From: Arthrobacter sp. AQ5-05
Lineage (GTDB): Bacteria > Actinomycetota > Actinomycetes > Actinomycetales > Micrococcaceae
Reading direction: 5' to 3'
DNA: 64,000 nt
Assembly: GCF_003287975.1 (NCBI RefSeq)
Contig: NZ_QMKQ01000004.1
Coordinates: 124,001-188,000 of the forward strand
In this document: one piece after another, positions 46,632 to 55,397 of the stretch
How positions within the stretch are numbered: the first letter of the stretch is position 1
Layout of the letters: every line of letters begins with the position of its first letter
The notes under the pieces: generated by a model
Databases searched by the model: none
Told to the model about the DNA's origin: nothing
The model's input: the letters and a program-made list of their open reading frames with translations, nothing else
Made by a program: the position numbers and the translations under genes

Positions 46632-47300
46632 CTACAGGTGCGGGACCAGGGCCAGGATCTCGTAGTCGGCCAGCGAGTCGAAGCGCGAGTAGAAGGCGCT
46701 GACCGAGTGGAAGACCCGCGGGGTGATGGCGCAGATGAATTCGTCGACCAGCGGTTCGACCGCCTTGCACGCCGGGGCCGGGGCCACCGGGACGGCCGTC
46801 ACGATGCGTCCGGCGCCGGCTTCGCGCATCAATTCCACCGCGGCGAGCATGGTAGCCCCGCTGGCCATCCCGTCGTCGACCAGGATGACGGTGCGCCCGG
46901 CCACCGGCAGCACTGACTGGCCCACCAGGCGGGCCCGCAGCTCGTCCAGCTCCTTGCGGGCGTCGGCCTCGACCTCGTCGAGGATCTCCTTCTCGAAGCG
47001 CAGCTGCGCCGAGTCCCAGACCCCATCGATGTACTTCAGCGAGGTGTGCTGCCCGTAGGCGGCCAGCGCGGCGAAGGCGATGTCGGTGCGTTCGGGCATC
47101 ACCAGGCGGCGCACCGCCAGGGCGTCCAGCGGCAGCCCCAGCCGCGCGGCGATTTCCGCAGCCACCGGGACCCCGCCGCGCAGCAGGCCGAGCACCAGCG
47201 CGTTCGGGTCCCGGGCGTACTTCTGCAGGTCGACCGCCAGGAATTCGCCGGCGGCCGTGCGGTCCGCGAAGCGGTTGGGGGCAATGTGTTCGGGTGTCAT
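46632..47300 (-). CDS. Phosphoribosyltransferase family protein (paralogue A)
   Basis: 222 residues, type I PRTase fold. The PRPP loop VILVDDGMASGATM lies at about 128-141. The first-strand motif is LGLLRGGVPVAAEIA. The hood region DALAVRRLVMPERTDIAFAA is typical of the stand-alone PRTase group found beside erythromycin-esterase or dienelactone genes. No nucleobase specificity can be read. A close paralogue is at 51307-51978. ATG 47300 was chosen from a GGAG 5 nt upstream. Confidence 0.8.
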   Translation of the reverse strand: MTPEHIAPNRFADRTAAGEFLAVDLQKYARDPNALVLGLLRGGVPVAAEIAARLGLPLDALAVRRLVMPERTDIAFAALAAYGQHTSLKYIDGVWDSAQLRFEKEILDEVEADARKELDELRARLVGQSVLPVAGRTVILVDDGMASGATMLAAVELMREAGAGRIVTAVPVAPAPACKAVEPLVDEFICAITPRVFHSVSAFYSRFDSLADYEILALVPHL

Positions 47301-47402
47301 GTCTCCAAGTCTGCACCCCCGCGTGTCCGGGCGGGAGCCAAGCCACGACTTGGGCGCCGCTTTGGCCGCCGATTGCCCATTGTTGCGTACTACGATGTGC
47401 TC

Positions 47403-47861
47403 ATGAAGCGATCTCCAGCCCTCGTCCTGGCCGCGGTGCTCGCCCTGGTGCTGGCCGGATGCTCGGGCGGGCCCGGTGGCGGGCAAGAATCGCCGCCAAC
47501 CGCCAGCTCTCCTACGGCAACCATGCCGCAGCCGACACCGGGCAGGGACCCCGGCGGGCAGGGCGAAGCGGATCCTGTGGGTCAGTGGGGAGGGGCCACC
47601 GAGGGGTCCCCGGTGCTGTGGTTCGCCTCCGGCGGGCATTTCAACGGCAACGACGGCTGCAACACGCTCGGAGGCACCTGGGTGGCCAACGGGGAGCGCA
47701 TCGAGCTGAAGGACATGACGATGACCCTGGTGGCCTGCCTCGGGATGGACACCTGGCTCTCTTCGGCGGCAGCGGTGCGGGTGAAGGGCGACACGCTCCA
47801 CGTCACCGACGCGGACGGCCAGGAGATCGGCACGCTGGGGCGCCTCAACGTCGCCTACTGA
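47403..47861 (+). CDS. META-domain (HslJ-like) lipoprotein
   Basis: 152 residues. N-terminal signal peptide MKRSPALVLAAVLALVLAGC with lipobox LAGC (lipidated C20), a Gly/Pro/Ser/Thr linker to about residue 55, then a META domain with NGNDGCNTLGGTW and MTLVACLGMDTWLSSA. An envelope lipoprotein of the heat-shock HslJ type; the role is unknown. TACGAT (47391-47396) ends 6 nt before ATG 47403 (leaderless). Confidence 0.85.
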   Translation: MKRSPALVLAAVLALVLAGCSGGPGGGQESPPTASSPTATMPQPTPGRDPGGQGEADPVGQWGGATEGSPVLWFASGGHFNGNDGCNTLGGTWVANGERIELKDMTMTLVACLGMDTWLSSAAAVRVKGDTLHVTDADGQEIGTLGRLNVAY

Positions 47862-47869
47862 CCATGGGG

Positions 47870-49071
47870 GCTCGGGCCGGGAGGCGCGAGGCCGATTCGA
47901 ACAGGTCGGCTCCGGTGATTTCCGGCTCCCCGGCCACTGCACGATCCTCCCGTTTCCGGGTGGATGCGGCACCCGGCAAACCCCGACCGCAGTGCCCGGT
48001 CGTGGCTGACCAGCACGACGGTGCCGGCGAAGGCATCCAGGGCCCGCTCGAGGTCATCGGCCGGCGCGGGGGACAGATGGTTGGTCGGGTCATCGAGCAG
48101 CAGCAGGTCCGCGGGCCGGCGACGGGAAACGGGCCGGGGTGAAGCGCAGCGGCTCGACGGGAACCGCAACCTCGTTGGCCTGTAGCCGGGCTTCCCAGCC
48201 TTCCGGGGATCGCAGCCACCGCGATCGCGGAGCGGAACCCCATGCGCGCGGCCTGCGCCAGGTCTTTTTCCCACCGCTCCCGGGAGAAGATGATGGCCCG
48301 GCGTGCGGCGGCCTTGGCCCGAAGGCATCCGACGTAGCCATCGGCATGGCGGGCGGGCGCACCGCCGTCGAGCTCAACGATTGCCTCGGCGATCCGCCCC
48401 GGGAAGACGGTCGTGCGTGCAGAACACCACGGCCCCGCGGCGGGTGGCAAGCCGCTGCTCCAGCCAGTTCAGGCCCGCCGTGTCCAGGTTGTTGATGGGC
48501 CCGTCGTGCAGCAGCACCACGGGGTTGGCTGCCAAGCTGGCCGCCGGCGACAACCGATGCTCCCCGCCGCGGAGCGATGAGCTCGGCTTGCCGCCCGGGA
48601 TCCGGCCCAGGCCCGGCCGGTGCGCCGGTGCGCCGAGGCGGCAAGGCGCCGGGGTGCACCTGCGCCGTCGCGGGATTCGAAAAGAGCGGTCAGGCGGGCG
48701 TATTCCCCGAGCAGGGCAGGCAGGCGTTCATTGGTGGCGCGCGCCAGCACTTCGGCCCGGGCGCCGATGCGGGATTCGAGTTCCCGGACTCCGGCCAACA
48801 CGTGGGCCCGGAAGCCGTCCACCATCCTGCACGGCTCGAAGGTTGGTTGCTGCGGCAGGTAGCCGATCCCTCCGGCGGACTGACGGATGGCGGTCCCGCG
48901 CTCCGGGGTGAGCCCGCCTCCCAGCAAACGAAGCTACGTGGCCTTGCCGGCACCGTTCCAGCCGATGACGCCCAGCCGTTCGCCGGGGCGCACCGCGAGG
49001 TCCGGTCCGCGGAAGACGACGCGTCCGGGATGGGAAAAGGTGATCCCCTGCAGGGAAAGTCGGGTCCTCAT
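47870..49071 (-). pseudogene. Degenerate ABC-F (dual ATPase) gene
   Basis: The start (ATG 49071) reads MRTRLSLQGITFSHPGRVVF and GERLGVIGWNGAGKAT, a Walker A whose Ser is changed to Ala. Next codon is TAG (48934-48936) exactly where Leu is expected, and the same frame continues LRLLGGGLTPERGTAI. Further on, the frame shifts near 48.6 kb and 48.4 kb; remnants include SSLRGGEHRLSPAASL (broken signature), VVLLHDGPINNLD (Walker B Glu lost) and, in a third frame, LLLLDDPTNHL and VLVSHD of the second ATPase. Several independent lesions make this a true pseudogene. Confidence 0.85.
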
Positions 49072-49210
49072 GTTCGGTGTTCCCAGGTTTCTGCGCGCAG
49101 CTTCCCGTTGCGGTCCGGGAGCGCTGCGCTTGCCGGCATCGGGGGGGGAGGATGCGCGGCCGCGGATGCCAGGACCGCCGTTACGGCCAGGTGCCGGGAA
49201 CCGACCGGGG

Positions 49211-49477
49211 CTAGCGATCCAGGCGCCGTTGGCGGATGGCACCGTAGATGCCTGCGACAATCACCGCGCCAACAATGGACAGCACCCAGGTGCGCAGGTT
49301 GAAGAGCCCGCCGAGCCCGGTGTGGAAGATGAGGCTGCCGATCCAGCCGCCGACGATGGCGCCTGCCACCCCCAGGGCCAGCGAGGTGAACCAGCCGCCG
49401 TTGACGCGCCCGGGCATGATGTTCTTGATCAGGGCGCCGACGACCAGGCCCAGGATGATCCAGCCAACCAGCCCCAT
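49211..49477 (-). CDS. GlsB/YeaQ/YmgE family small membrane protein
   Basis: 88 residues with three hydrophobic segments rich in glycine: MGLVGWIILGLVVGALIKNI, LALGVAGAIVGGWIGSLIF and TWVLSIVGAVIVAGIYGAI, ending RQRRLDR. The PF04226 (transglycosylase-associated) pattern. Associated with general stress in other bacteria. AAGGAG lies 7 nt before ATG 49477. Confidence 0.9.
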   Translation of the reverse strand: MGLVGWIILGLVVGALIKNIMPGRVNGGWFTSLALGVAGAIVGGWIGSLIFHTGLGGLFNLRTWVLSIVGAVIVAGIYGAIRQRRLDR

Positions 49478-49816
49478 CGGGTGCTCCTTCGAGACATCGG
49501 GCGCCCGGGTCCCGGGCCGTCCGTGCGGACGATCCCCAACCCCGGATGAGCAACAATTTACGGCCCAAACCGTCGGGACGCAATGCATCGGCCTGCGCGG
49601 AGGTTCCTTTCTGAGGCAACGTATCAACCTTCCCGGAGGTATTGACATGACGCAACAGGTGCACGGCGGGCGGCGAATCCGGCGCGGGAGTCCGCACCAA
49701 GGCACCCGCAGCCGCGCCGGTGTCGAGGACCGGCATCAATCCCCGGTGTGGTGCGGGCCGTTGGCAGGGATGCCGGCAGCGCGTATGAATAGAGGAAGAA
49801 GCAAAAGGGGGAAGCG
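49478..49816. other. Intergenic region, GlsB gene / DHA2 transporter
   Basis: 339 nt between divergent genes. A good ribosome site (GGAGGT, 49636-49641) precedes an ATG at 49647 whose frame runs into the transporter gene, but the peptide is Arg/Gly-rich without motif and was not called. No other element was recognised. Confidence 0.4.
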
Positions 49817-51310
49817 ATGCGCGGCGAGGAACCGGATGCGGGGAACCCCGTGCCCGACCCCGGACGCTGGCGCATCCTGACGGTCCTGCTGGTCACCATG
49901 TTCATGTCGCTCATCGGCGTGTCCATCGTCAACGTCGTGCTCCCTGCGGTCCAGTCAAGCCTCGGTGCCTCGCAATCGGACATCCAGTGGGTGCTCTCCG
50001 GGTACGCGCTGACCTTCGGGGTCGTGCTGGTGGCAGCCGGGCGCGCCGGGGACGTCTTTGGCCGCGGCGCCCTGTTCATCGCCGGGGTCGCGGTCTTCAC
50101 CCTGTCCTCGGTGGCCGCGGGACTGGCACCGGATCCGCTGGGCCTGAACATCGCGCGCTTCATCCAGGGCGTGGGATCGGGGTTGATCAACCCCCAGGTG
50201 CTGGGCATGATCCAGCAATACTTCCGCGGGACCGAGCGCGGGCGGGCCTATGGCGCCATGGGCACCGTGGTCGGGTTCTCGGTGGCGATCGGCCCGCTGC
50301 TCGGCGGGGTGCTCATCGCGTTGCTGGGGCCGGATGCCGGATGGCGGGCGACGTTCCTGGTCAACGTGCCGGTCGGGGCGCTGGCCATCGTGCTGGCGTT
50401 GCGCTGGTTCCCGCGGCCGATGTTCACCCGGGCAGCGCGCCCGGAACCGCAACCGGCGCCCGTCGCCGGGCACCGCACCAGCCGCGGAACCGACCTGGAC
50501 CCGATCGGCAGCACGCTGCTGGGACTCGGCGTGCTGGGCATGCTGCTGCCCTTCGTGCAGGGACGCGAGAGCGCCCGGGTGTGGTGGCTGCTGCCCGCAG
50601 GTCTGGCGGTGATCGCCGGCTGGGTGTTCTGGGAGCGGAACTACGCGGCCCGCGGCAACTCCCCGATGGTCGACCTGGAGCTGTTCCGCATCGGTTCCTT
50701 CACCTTCGGCACGCTGATCGCCGGGCTGTACTTCGTGGGGATCTCCAGCGTGTGGGTGCTGGTGGCCATCTACGTCCAGGACGGGCAGGGGTTCACGGCG
50801 CTGGATGCCGGGCTGCTCGGGTTGCCGGCGGCGCTGTGCGCGGCGGCCGGTTCGCACCTGGCCGGGCTGCGGGTCATGGAGTACGGACGCAAGATCGTGA
50901 TCCTCGGGATCCTGTGCGCGCTGTTCGGGCTGCTGACCAGCATCGTGGTCATCGAGCTGCACGCGAGCGGGCGCGTGGGGCTGTGGTGGCTGCTGGGCAC
51001 GCTCGCGTTCGTGGGCATCGCCCAGGGCGCGATCATCGCCCCGAACCAGGCGCTGACGATGCTCGAGGTTCCCGCCGAGCACTCCGGCAGCGCCGGGGGA
51101 GTCATGCAGACCTCCCAGCGCATCGGCACCGCGGTGGGCATCGCGATGATGACCGCCGTCTTCTTCGCCACGCTCTCCGCCACGGCCTGGGACACCGCCA
51201 TGAGCGTGGGCCTGGCCTCGATCGCCGCGGTCGTGCTCGTCACGCTGCTGGTGGCGCTCGCCGACCAGCGCCGGCGCACCCGGCAGGATCCGGCGGCCGG
51301 GGACGGCTAG
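49817..51310 (+). CDS. DHA2-type MFS drug/solute exporter
   Basis: 497 residues, 14 predicted helices. EmrB/QacA-like signatures: NVVLPAVQSSLGASQSDIQWVLSGYALTFGVVLVAAGRAGDVFGRGALF (motif A) and the proline-rich motif C region GFSVAIGPLLGG. A cytoplasmic insertion (about 205-235) is basic. Likely proton-driven export of drugs or metabolites. AAAAGGGGG ribosome site. Its stop overlaps the convergent paralogue B by 4 nt, so no terminator separates them. Confidence 0.88.
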   Translation: MRGEEPDAGNPVPDPGRWRILTVLLVTMFMSLIGVSIVNVVLPAVQSSLGASQSDIQWVLSGYALTFGVVLVAAGRAGDVFGRGALFIAGVAVFTLSSVAAGLAPDPLGLNIARFIQGVGSGLINPQVLGMIQQYFRGTERGRAYGAMGTVVGFSVAIGPLLGGVLIALLGPDAGWRATFLVNVPVGALAIVLALRWFPRPMFTRAARPEPQPAPVAGHRTSRGTDLDPIGSTLLGLGVLGMLLPFVQGRESARVWWLLPAGLAVIAGWVFWERNYAARGNSPMVDLELFRIGSFTFGTLIAGLYFVGISSVWVLVAIYVQDGQGFTALDAGLLGLPAALCAAAGSHLAGLRVMEYGRKIVILGILCALFGLLTSIVVIELHASGRVGLWWLLGTLAFVGIAQGAIIAPNQALTMLEVPAEHSGSAGGVMQTSQRIGTAVGIAMMTAVFFATLSATAWDTAMSVGLASIAAVVLVTLLVALADQRRRTRQDPAAGDG

Positions 51311-51978
51311 GCCTCCGGGTTCCGCGCACCGCGCAGCAGGGCCGCCACGGTGTCCTCCTGGACCTGGGAGAAGTCCTCGTAGTGGGCGCCGACGGCGGAG
51401 AATTCGTGCGGGGAGTGCAGGGCGATGATCGCCGACGCCCCCTCCATGGCGTGCACCCGGTCCCGCGGGGCCACCGGGACCGCGACGATGACCTGCCCCG
51501 CCCCGCACCGTGTGATTACGTCGAGGGACGCGTGCATCGTGGCACCGGTGGCCAGTCCGTCGTCGCACAGCACCACGGTCCGCCCCGCCACCGACGGCGC
51601 GAAGTCGGCGAAGCGCGCGGCCAGCAGTTCCAGCTCGGCGGCGGCCCGGTCTTCCACGGCCCGAAGTTCGGTCTTCCCGACCGAGGCCAGCGCGTGGCGG
51701 TGGACCGCGGGCACCAGGTACCGGCCGGTGACGGAACGGTAGGAGGCGATGGCGCCGAAGGCGACCTCCGCATGGCCCGGAACCCCGAGCTTGCGCACGG
51801 CCAGCGCACCGAGCCCGGCACCCAGCCTTTGGGCCAGCGGGGCGGCGATCGGCAACCCGCCGCGCAGCAGCCCGAGCACCACTGTGTCGGCGCCCAGGCC
51901 CTGTGCGGCCAGGACCTCGCCGAGCAACGCGCCGGCCTGCGCCCGGTCGTGGAACTTCACCGCTGAGTGCCTGCCCAT
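51307..51978 (-). CDS. Phosphoribosyltransferase family protein (paralogue B)
   Basis: 223 residues, paralogue of the protein at 46632. PRPP loop VVLCDDGLATGATM, first-strand motif LGLLRGGLPIAAPLA and a matching KLGVPGHAEVAFGAIA. It shares about the same domain order and length but differs in the hood and C-terminus (DFSQVQEDTVAALL). The convergent MFS gene overlaps its stop by 4 nt. Role unknown. Confidence 0.78.
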   Translation of the reverse strand: MGRHSAVKFHDRAQAGALLGEVLAAQGLGADTVVLGLLRGGLPIAAPLAQRLGAGLGALAVRKLGVPGHAEVAFGAIASYRSVTGRYLVPAVHRHALASVGKTELRAVEDRAAAELELLAARFADFAPSVAGRTVVLCDDGLATGATMHASLDVITRCGAGQVIVAVPVAPRDRVHAMEGASAIIALHSPHEFSAVGAHYEDFSQVQEDTVAALLRGARNPEA

Positions 51979-52089
51979 GACTCCAGTGTGCCCGCGATTG
52001 GCGACCGGGTGAATACCGGGCGGCGACTCCGGCCGCCCGATATGGCGCCGCTGACGGCCCGGGTCTGCACGCGTGCCCGGAGAACCCGG

Positions 52090-52908
52090 TCACTTGAAGG
52101 GGTTCCACCCGGCGGTGGGAAACAGGAACGCCAACGAGGAGCGGGCCATCAGGAACCCGAGGATGCCCACGATCCACGGCAGCCACTGTGGCGACGACTT
52201 GGCCAGCCAGGCGGAGAGCCGCACCAGCGGGCCCTGGAACCTCGGTCCGGCCACCGCCCGGATGCCGATGACCGCCGCTCCCGGAAGCAGCATCACCAGG
52301 CAGTAGAGCACCAGCAGCCCGGATTGCACCGGCAGGGAGTAGGGGCTTTGGGGCAGCAGCCCGATGGCCCCCGGATAGGGAAGCATGGTGGGCAGCTCCA
52401 GCAGCCCGGCGGTGACGCCCAGCCCCGCAATGCCCCACGGACTGGCCAGAGCCGTGTCCAGCCGACGTGCCCAGCGGCCCTCGGCGCCCTGCCCCGCCTG
52501 GCATGCGGTGCCCTGTGCGGGAGCCGGTGCGCGGCCGGTATCCGCGGCCGACCGGCCCGCACCCGCGGGCACGGCCCCGGATGCCGCCCTGGCGTTGTCC
52601 GGGTTTTTCCTGAAGGACCAGGCCAGCATCCCGGCGCCAAGCAGCAGCACCGCCCACCGAAAGGTCCAAGAGCCCAGCAACGCGCCGGTGAATTCCCTGC
52701 TGACCAGATCGACACCGCCGAGCAGCAGCAGCCCGACGGCCAGGTAGAAGCTCCCCAAGACACCCAGGTAGGCCAGTGCCGAGCGCAGATCCCCGCGCGG
52801 CTTCGCCCGCAGCACCAGCCACACCGGGATCACCAGGGTGCCGATGCTGGTGGCATCGATCAGGGCCAGCACGGCCAGGGAAGCGAACAATCCGGTGGTT
52901 CCAAGCAT
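52090..52908 (-). CDS. GAP-family (SfLAP-like) membrane protein
   Basis: 272 residues with six membrane helices split by a Pro/Ala/Gly-rich loop (about 105-155). The first helix LFASLAVLALIDATSIGTLVIPVWLVL and the C-terminal half (GIAGLGVTAGLLELPTMLPYPGAIGLL) match the actinobacterial GAP / sulfolipid-addressing family. It was implicated in lipid transport in mycobacteria; function here is unknown. Second ATG of an ATGATG pair (52908) preferred because GGAAG is 4 nt before it. Confidence 0.8.
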   Translation of the reverse strand: MLGTTGLFASLAVLALIDATSIGTLVIPVWLVLRAKPRGDLRSALAYLGVLGSFYLAVGLLLLGGVDLVSREFTGALLGSWTFRWAVLLLGAGMLAWSFRKNPDNARAASGAVPAGAGRSAADTGRAPAPAQGTACQAGQGAEGRWARRLDTALASPWGIAGLGVTAGLLELPTMLPYPGAIGLLPQSPYSLPVQSGLLVLYCLVMLLPGAAVIGIRAVAGPRFQGPLVRLSAWLAKSSPQWLPWIVGILGFLMARSSLAFLFPTAGWNPFK

Positions 52909-53159
52909 CATGCTTCCAGCACCCCCCGGGCACCGGCGTATGGGCGTCGACCAAGGGGAACATCCGGTGTCATCCCTTCGTAGGACACCGGGCGCCGACA
53001 CCAAGGCGCAGCGCCCCGCATCCGCCGCATCCGCCGCATCCGCCGCTTCCGCTGCCCCCCCGCAGCCACGGGCCTCGCGGGCCGCCCGCGAGGGACCGGG
53101 CAGCGGCATGTGGTGGTGTCGCCCTTGGTAAAAGCGCCCCGACGTACCACGATGAAAGG
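52909..53159. other. Divergent spacer with a 9-nt tandem repeat
   Basis: 251 nt between the GAP gene and the kinase. It holds four copies of the 9-mer CGCATCCGC (53017-53052, the last with one change), which would translate to Ala-Ser-Ala triplets if read. No promoter box clear enough to call. A poor region with AAAGGGTG near 53155, probably serving the kinase start. Confidence 0.4.
53017..53052. repeat. Four-copy 9-nt tandem repeat
   Basis: CGCATCCGC is repeated at 53017, 53026, 53035 and, with A to T, 53044. It lies in the kinase promoter region, where copy-number change could alter expression. Confidence 0.85.
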
Positions 53160-54458
53160 GTGTTAGCCGATGACAACGCCACCGCGACGCCCGGGCCCGG
53201 CCATCTCGGACGAGTGCGACCCCAGGACCTGGCCCGGGCGCTGGGCTATGGGGGACTGACCTGGCTGCTGCACGCGCTGGTCATGAACAACGACGGGGTC
53301 TGGGGGCTGCAAAGGTACCTCGGGTGGTGGCCGCTGCCGCTGGCCATCGGTTGCCTGGCCGTCGCCCTGAGGCAGCTCCAGGTCGTGGCCACGTCGGCCA
53401 CCATGGCGGTGGCCGGGATCGTGCTGTTGCTGGTGGGCAGCAGCGGAGGGTTCTTCCTGGTCTTCGAGTCCGTCTTCACGTTGGTGCTCTGGGGTGGTGC
53501 CAGGGTTTCGCGGGCCGCCGAGCACGGCTCGCTGGTTCTCACGGCGCTGCTGACGATCGTGATGTACTTCGTGACCGGTTCCGCCGCGATCAGCGTGACC
53601 CTCGCCCTGGTTGCGGCGATGGTCCTGATGATGCCCGCGCAATGGGCGGGAAACCTCCGCCACGCCCGGGAACTGGCGGCCAGCGAGGCACGCACCGCGG
53701 CAGCCATGGACGAGGCAGCGGCGGCGCGCTCGGCGGCGCAAGCGGCCGAACACGAACGGATGCTGGTGACCGAGCGCACCACCATGGCCCGCGAGGTCCA
53801 CGACGTGCTCTCCGCCCGGCTTGCCGCGATTGCGCTGCAAAGCGGTGCGGCGCTGAATGCCCCGCAGAACCCGGCGCTGGCCGCCCGCGCCATGGACGAG
53901 ATCCGCGCACAGAGCGTCAACGGGATCGAGGAGCTGAACACCATGATCCGCATGCTGCACCGCGGCACCCCGCTCGCGCCGGCCGGGTCGCTGGGCGATG
54001 TCCCGGCCCTTCTCCAGACGTACAGCGGCTCGGGGCTCCGCGTCGCCTACCGCAACGAGCTGCCCGGACGGGGCAGCACCCTGGATGCCGTGACGCAGGC
54101 AACCATCTATCGGACCATCAACGAGTCCCTGGTCAACTTCGCCAAGCATGCCCCGGAGAGCGAACTCTCGCTCTCGCTGGTGCCTCGCGACGGGTCGGTG
54201 CTGTTTTCGGCGTCCAACCCGGTGGCCGCCGGTTCCCCTGGCGGGGCCGCCGGCGGCCACGGCACGGGCACGGGACTGCGGGGCATGCGGGCCCGGAGCG
54301 CCGAGCTGGGCGGATCGTTCCGGATTTCGACGGCCAACAACGCCTTCGCGGTGTCCATGTCGCTGCCGACGGGCCACCGCCCGCCGGCAGCGGCGCCGGG
54401 GGAGCCGGCCTTGCCCCTGGGCCACGCACCTGCCCAGCTCAACGAAGGAACCACGTGA
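53160..54458 (+). CDS. NarL-type sensor histidine kinase
   Basis: 432 residues from GTG 53160. N-terminal half has four or five membrane helices (about 30-160). A HisKA_3 helix follows with the phosphorylated His in TMAREVHDVLSARLAAIALQ (about residue 213), and an ATPase domain with TIYRTINESLVNFAKHA (N box) and GTGTGLRGMRARSAELGG (G box). Start uncertain: a different-frame ATG at 53170 has a better-placed AAAGG, hinting at a frameshift or a later start near GTG 53214. The kinase stop overlaps the regulator GTG. Confidence 0.8.
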   Translation: MLADDNATATPGPGHLGRVRPQDLARALGYGGLTWLLHALVMNNDGVWGLQRYLGWWPLPLAIGCLAVALRQLQVVATSATMAVAGIVLLLVGSSGGFFLVFESVFTLVLWGGARVSRAAEHGSLVLTALLTIVMYFVTGSAAISVTLALVAAMVLMMPAQWAGNLRHARELAASEARTAAAMDEAAAARSAAQAAEHERMLVTERTTMAREVHDVLSARLAAIALQSGAALNAPQNPALAARAMDEIRAQSVNGIEELNTMIRMLHRGTPLAPAGSLGDVPALLQTYSGSGLRVAYRNELPGRGSTLDAVTQATIYRTINESLVNFAKHAPESELSLSLVPRDGSVLFSASNPVAAGSPGGAAGGHGTGTGLRGMRARSAELGGSFRISTANNAFAVSMSLPTGHRPPAAAPGEPALPLGHAPAQLNEGTT

Positions 54459-55324
54459 GCGCACACCAGGGCCCCAAACCGGGCCCCGAACCCCGCGAAG
54501 CACCACCCCGGCGAGCGAGCACCGTGCTGCTGGCCGACGACCACGCCGCGGTCAGGCTCGGCATGCGCATGGTCGTGGAATCGGCACCGGGATTCACCGT
54601 CGTCGGCGAGGCCGAAAACGGTGCCACCGCGATATCCATGGCCCGCGCCCAGCGGCCGGACCTGGTGCTCATGGACCTGCGCATGCCCGTCATGGACGGG
54701 GTTGCGGCCACCGGGCGGATCGTGGCCGAGGCGCTGTCCAAGGTCCTGGTGCTCACCACGTTCGACCACGACGAGTACCTCTTCGGGGCGCTGGCCGCCG
54801 GTGCCCGGGGCTTCCTGCTCAAGAGCGCGTCCCCGCAGTCCATCATCGCCGCCATGGACGCGGTGCTCGGCGGCGACCAGGTGCTGGCCCCGGAAGTCAC
54901 CGCCAAGATCGTGCACGCGGCGCTCGGGGCGGCGCCCGCGCCCGCACCGCAGTTCCCGGGCATCGACCCGCGCACGGTGCTGACCGAGCGGGAACTGCAG
55001 GTCCTGCGGGAACTCGGCGCGGGCCACACCAACCACCTGATCGGGAGGAATCCGGGCATCGGCGAGACCACCGTGAAGACGCACGTTTCACGGCTCATGG
55101 GAAAGCTGGGCGTCGCCTCCAGGGTCCAGGCCGCCTTGGCCGCGCACCGTGCGTTCGCTGAAGCCCGTGCAACCGGCCCGCCACCAACCAACCACCGTCT
55201 CGCGGCCAGTCACGCGGTCGGCGTGCGGGAACGAATGCCCCACCATGGTGCGCCGGCGGAATCCGGCCGGTCTCGGGCACCGGCCACGCGCGGAACCGGT
55301 GACTTCCGGTCCGGCGGGGAGTAG
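54455..55324 (+). CDS. LuxR/NarL-family response regulator
   Basis: 289 residues from GTG 54455 (GTGA overlap with the kinase; GAAGGA 4 nt upstream). Receiver domain (about 24-140) with phosphoacceptor in VLMDLRMPVMDG; C-terminal helix-turn-helix (about 165-225; LTERELQVLRELGAGHTNHLIGRNPGIGETTVKTHVSRLMGKL). A tail of about 55 residues after the helix-turn-helix is Arg/Pro-rich and unlike the family, probably a read-through extension after loss of the normal stop. The cognate kinase is upstream; target genes unknown. Confidence 0.85.
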   Translation: MSAHQGPKPGPEPREAPPRRASTVLLADDHAAVRLGMRMVVESAPGFTVVGEAENGATAISMARAQRPDLVLMDLRMPVMDGVAATGRIVAEALSKVLVLTTFDHDEYLFGALAAGARGFLLKSASPQSIIAAMDAVLGGDQVLAPEVTAKIVHAALGAAPAPAPQFPGIDPRTVLTERELQVLRELGAGHTNHLIGRNPGIGETTVKTHVSRLMGKLGVASRVQAALAAHRAFAEARATGPPPTNHRLAASHAVGVRERMPHHGAPAESGRSRAPATRGTGDFRSGGE

Positions 55325-55397
55325 CCTGAACCCGACGCGCCGCAGGGCCCCGTCCACCATTCGGGGAAACCCGGGGCGCCGGGGAAAGGGGAACACC

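Noticed and set aside
43520-46702. 1060-codon plus-strand frame starting like HpaB
   Set aside because: Only its first ~85 residues and a later HpaB segment are real; the rest is a shadow across the MHS transporter, which is coded in another frame.
49647-49880. Small ORF after a strong GGAGGT ribosome site
   Set aside because: Arg/Gly-rich peptide without motif, overlapping the start of the transporter; no independent support.
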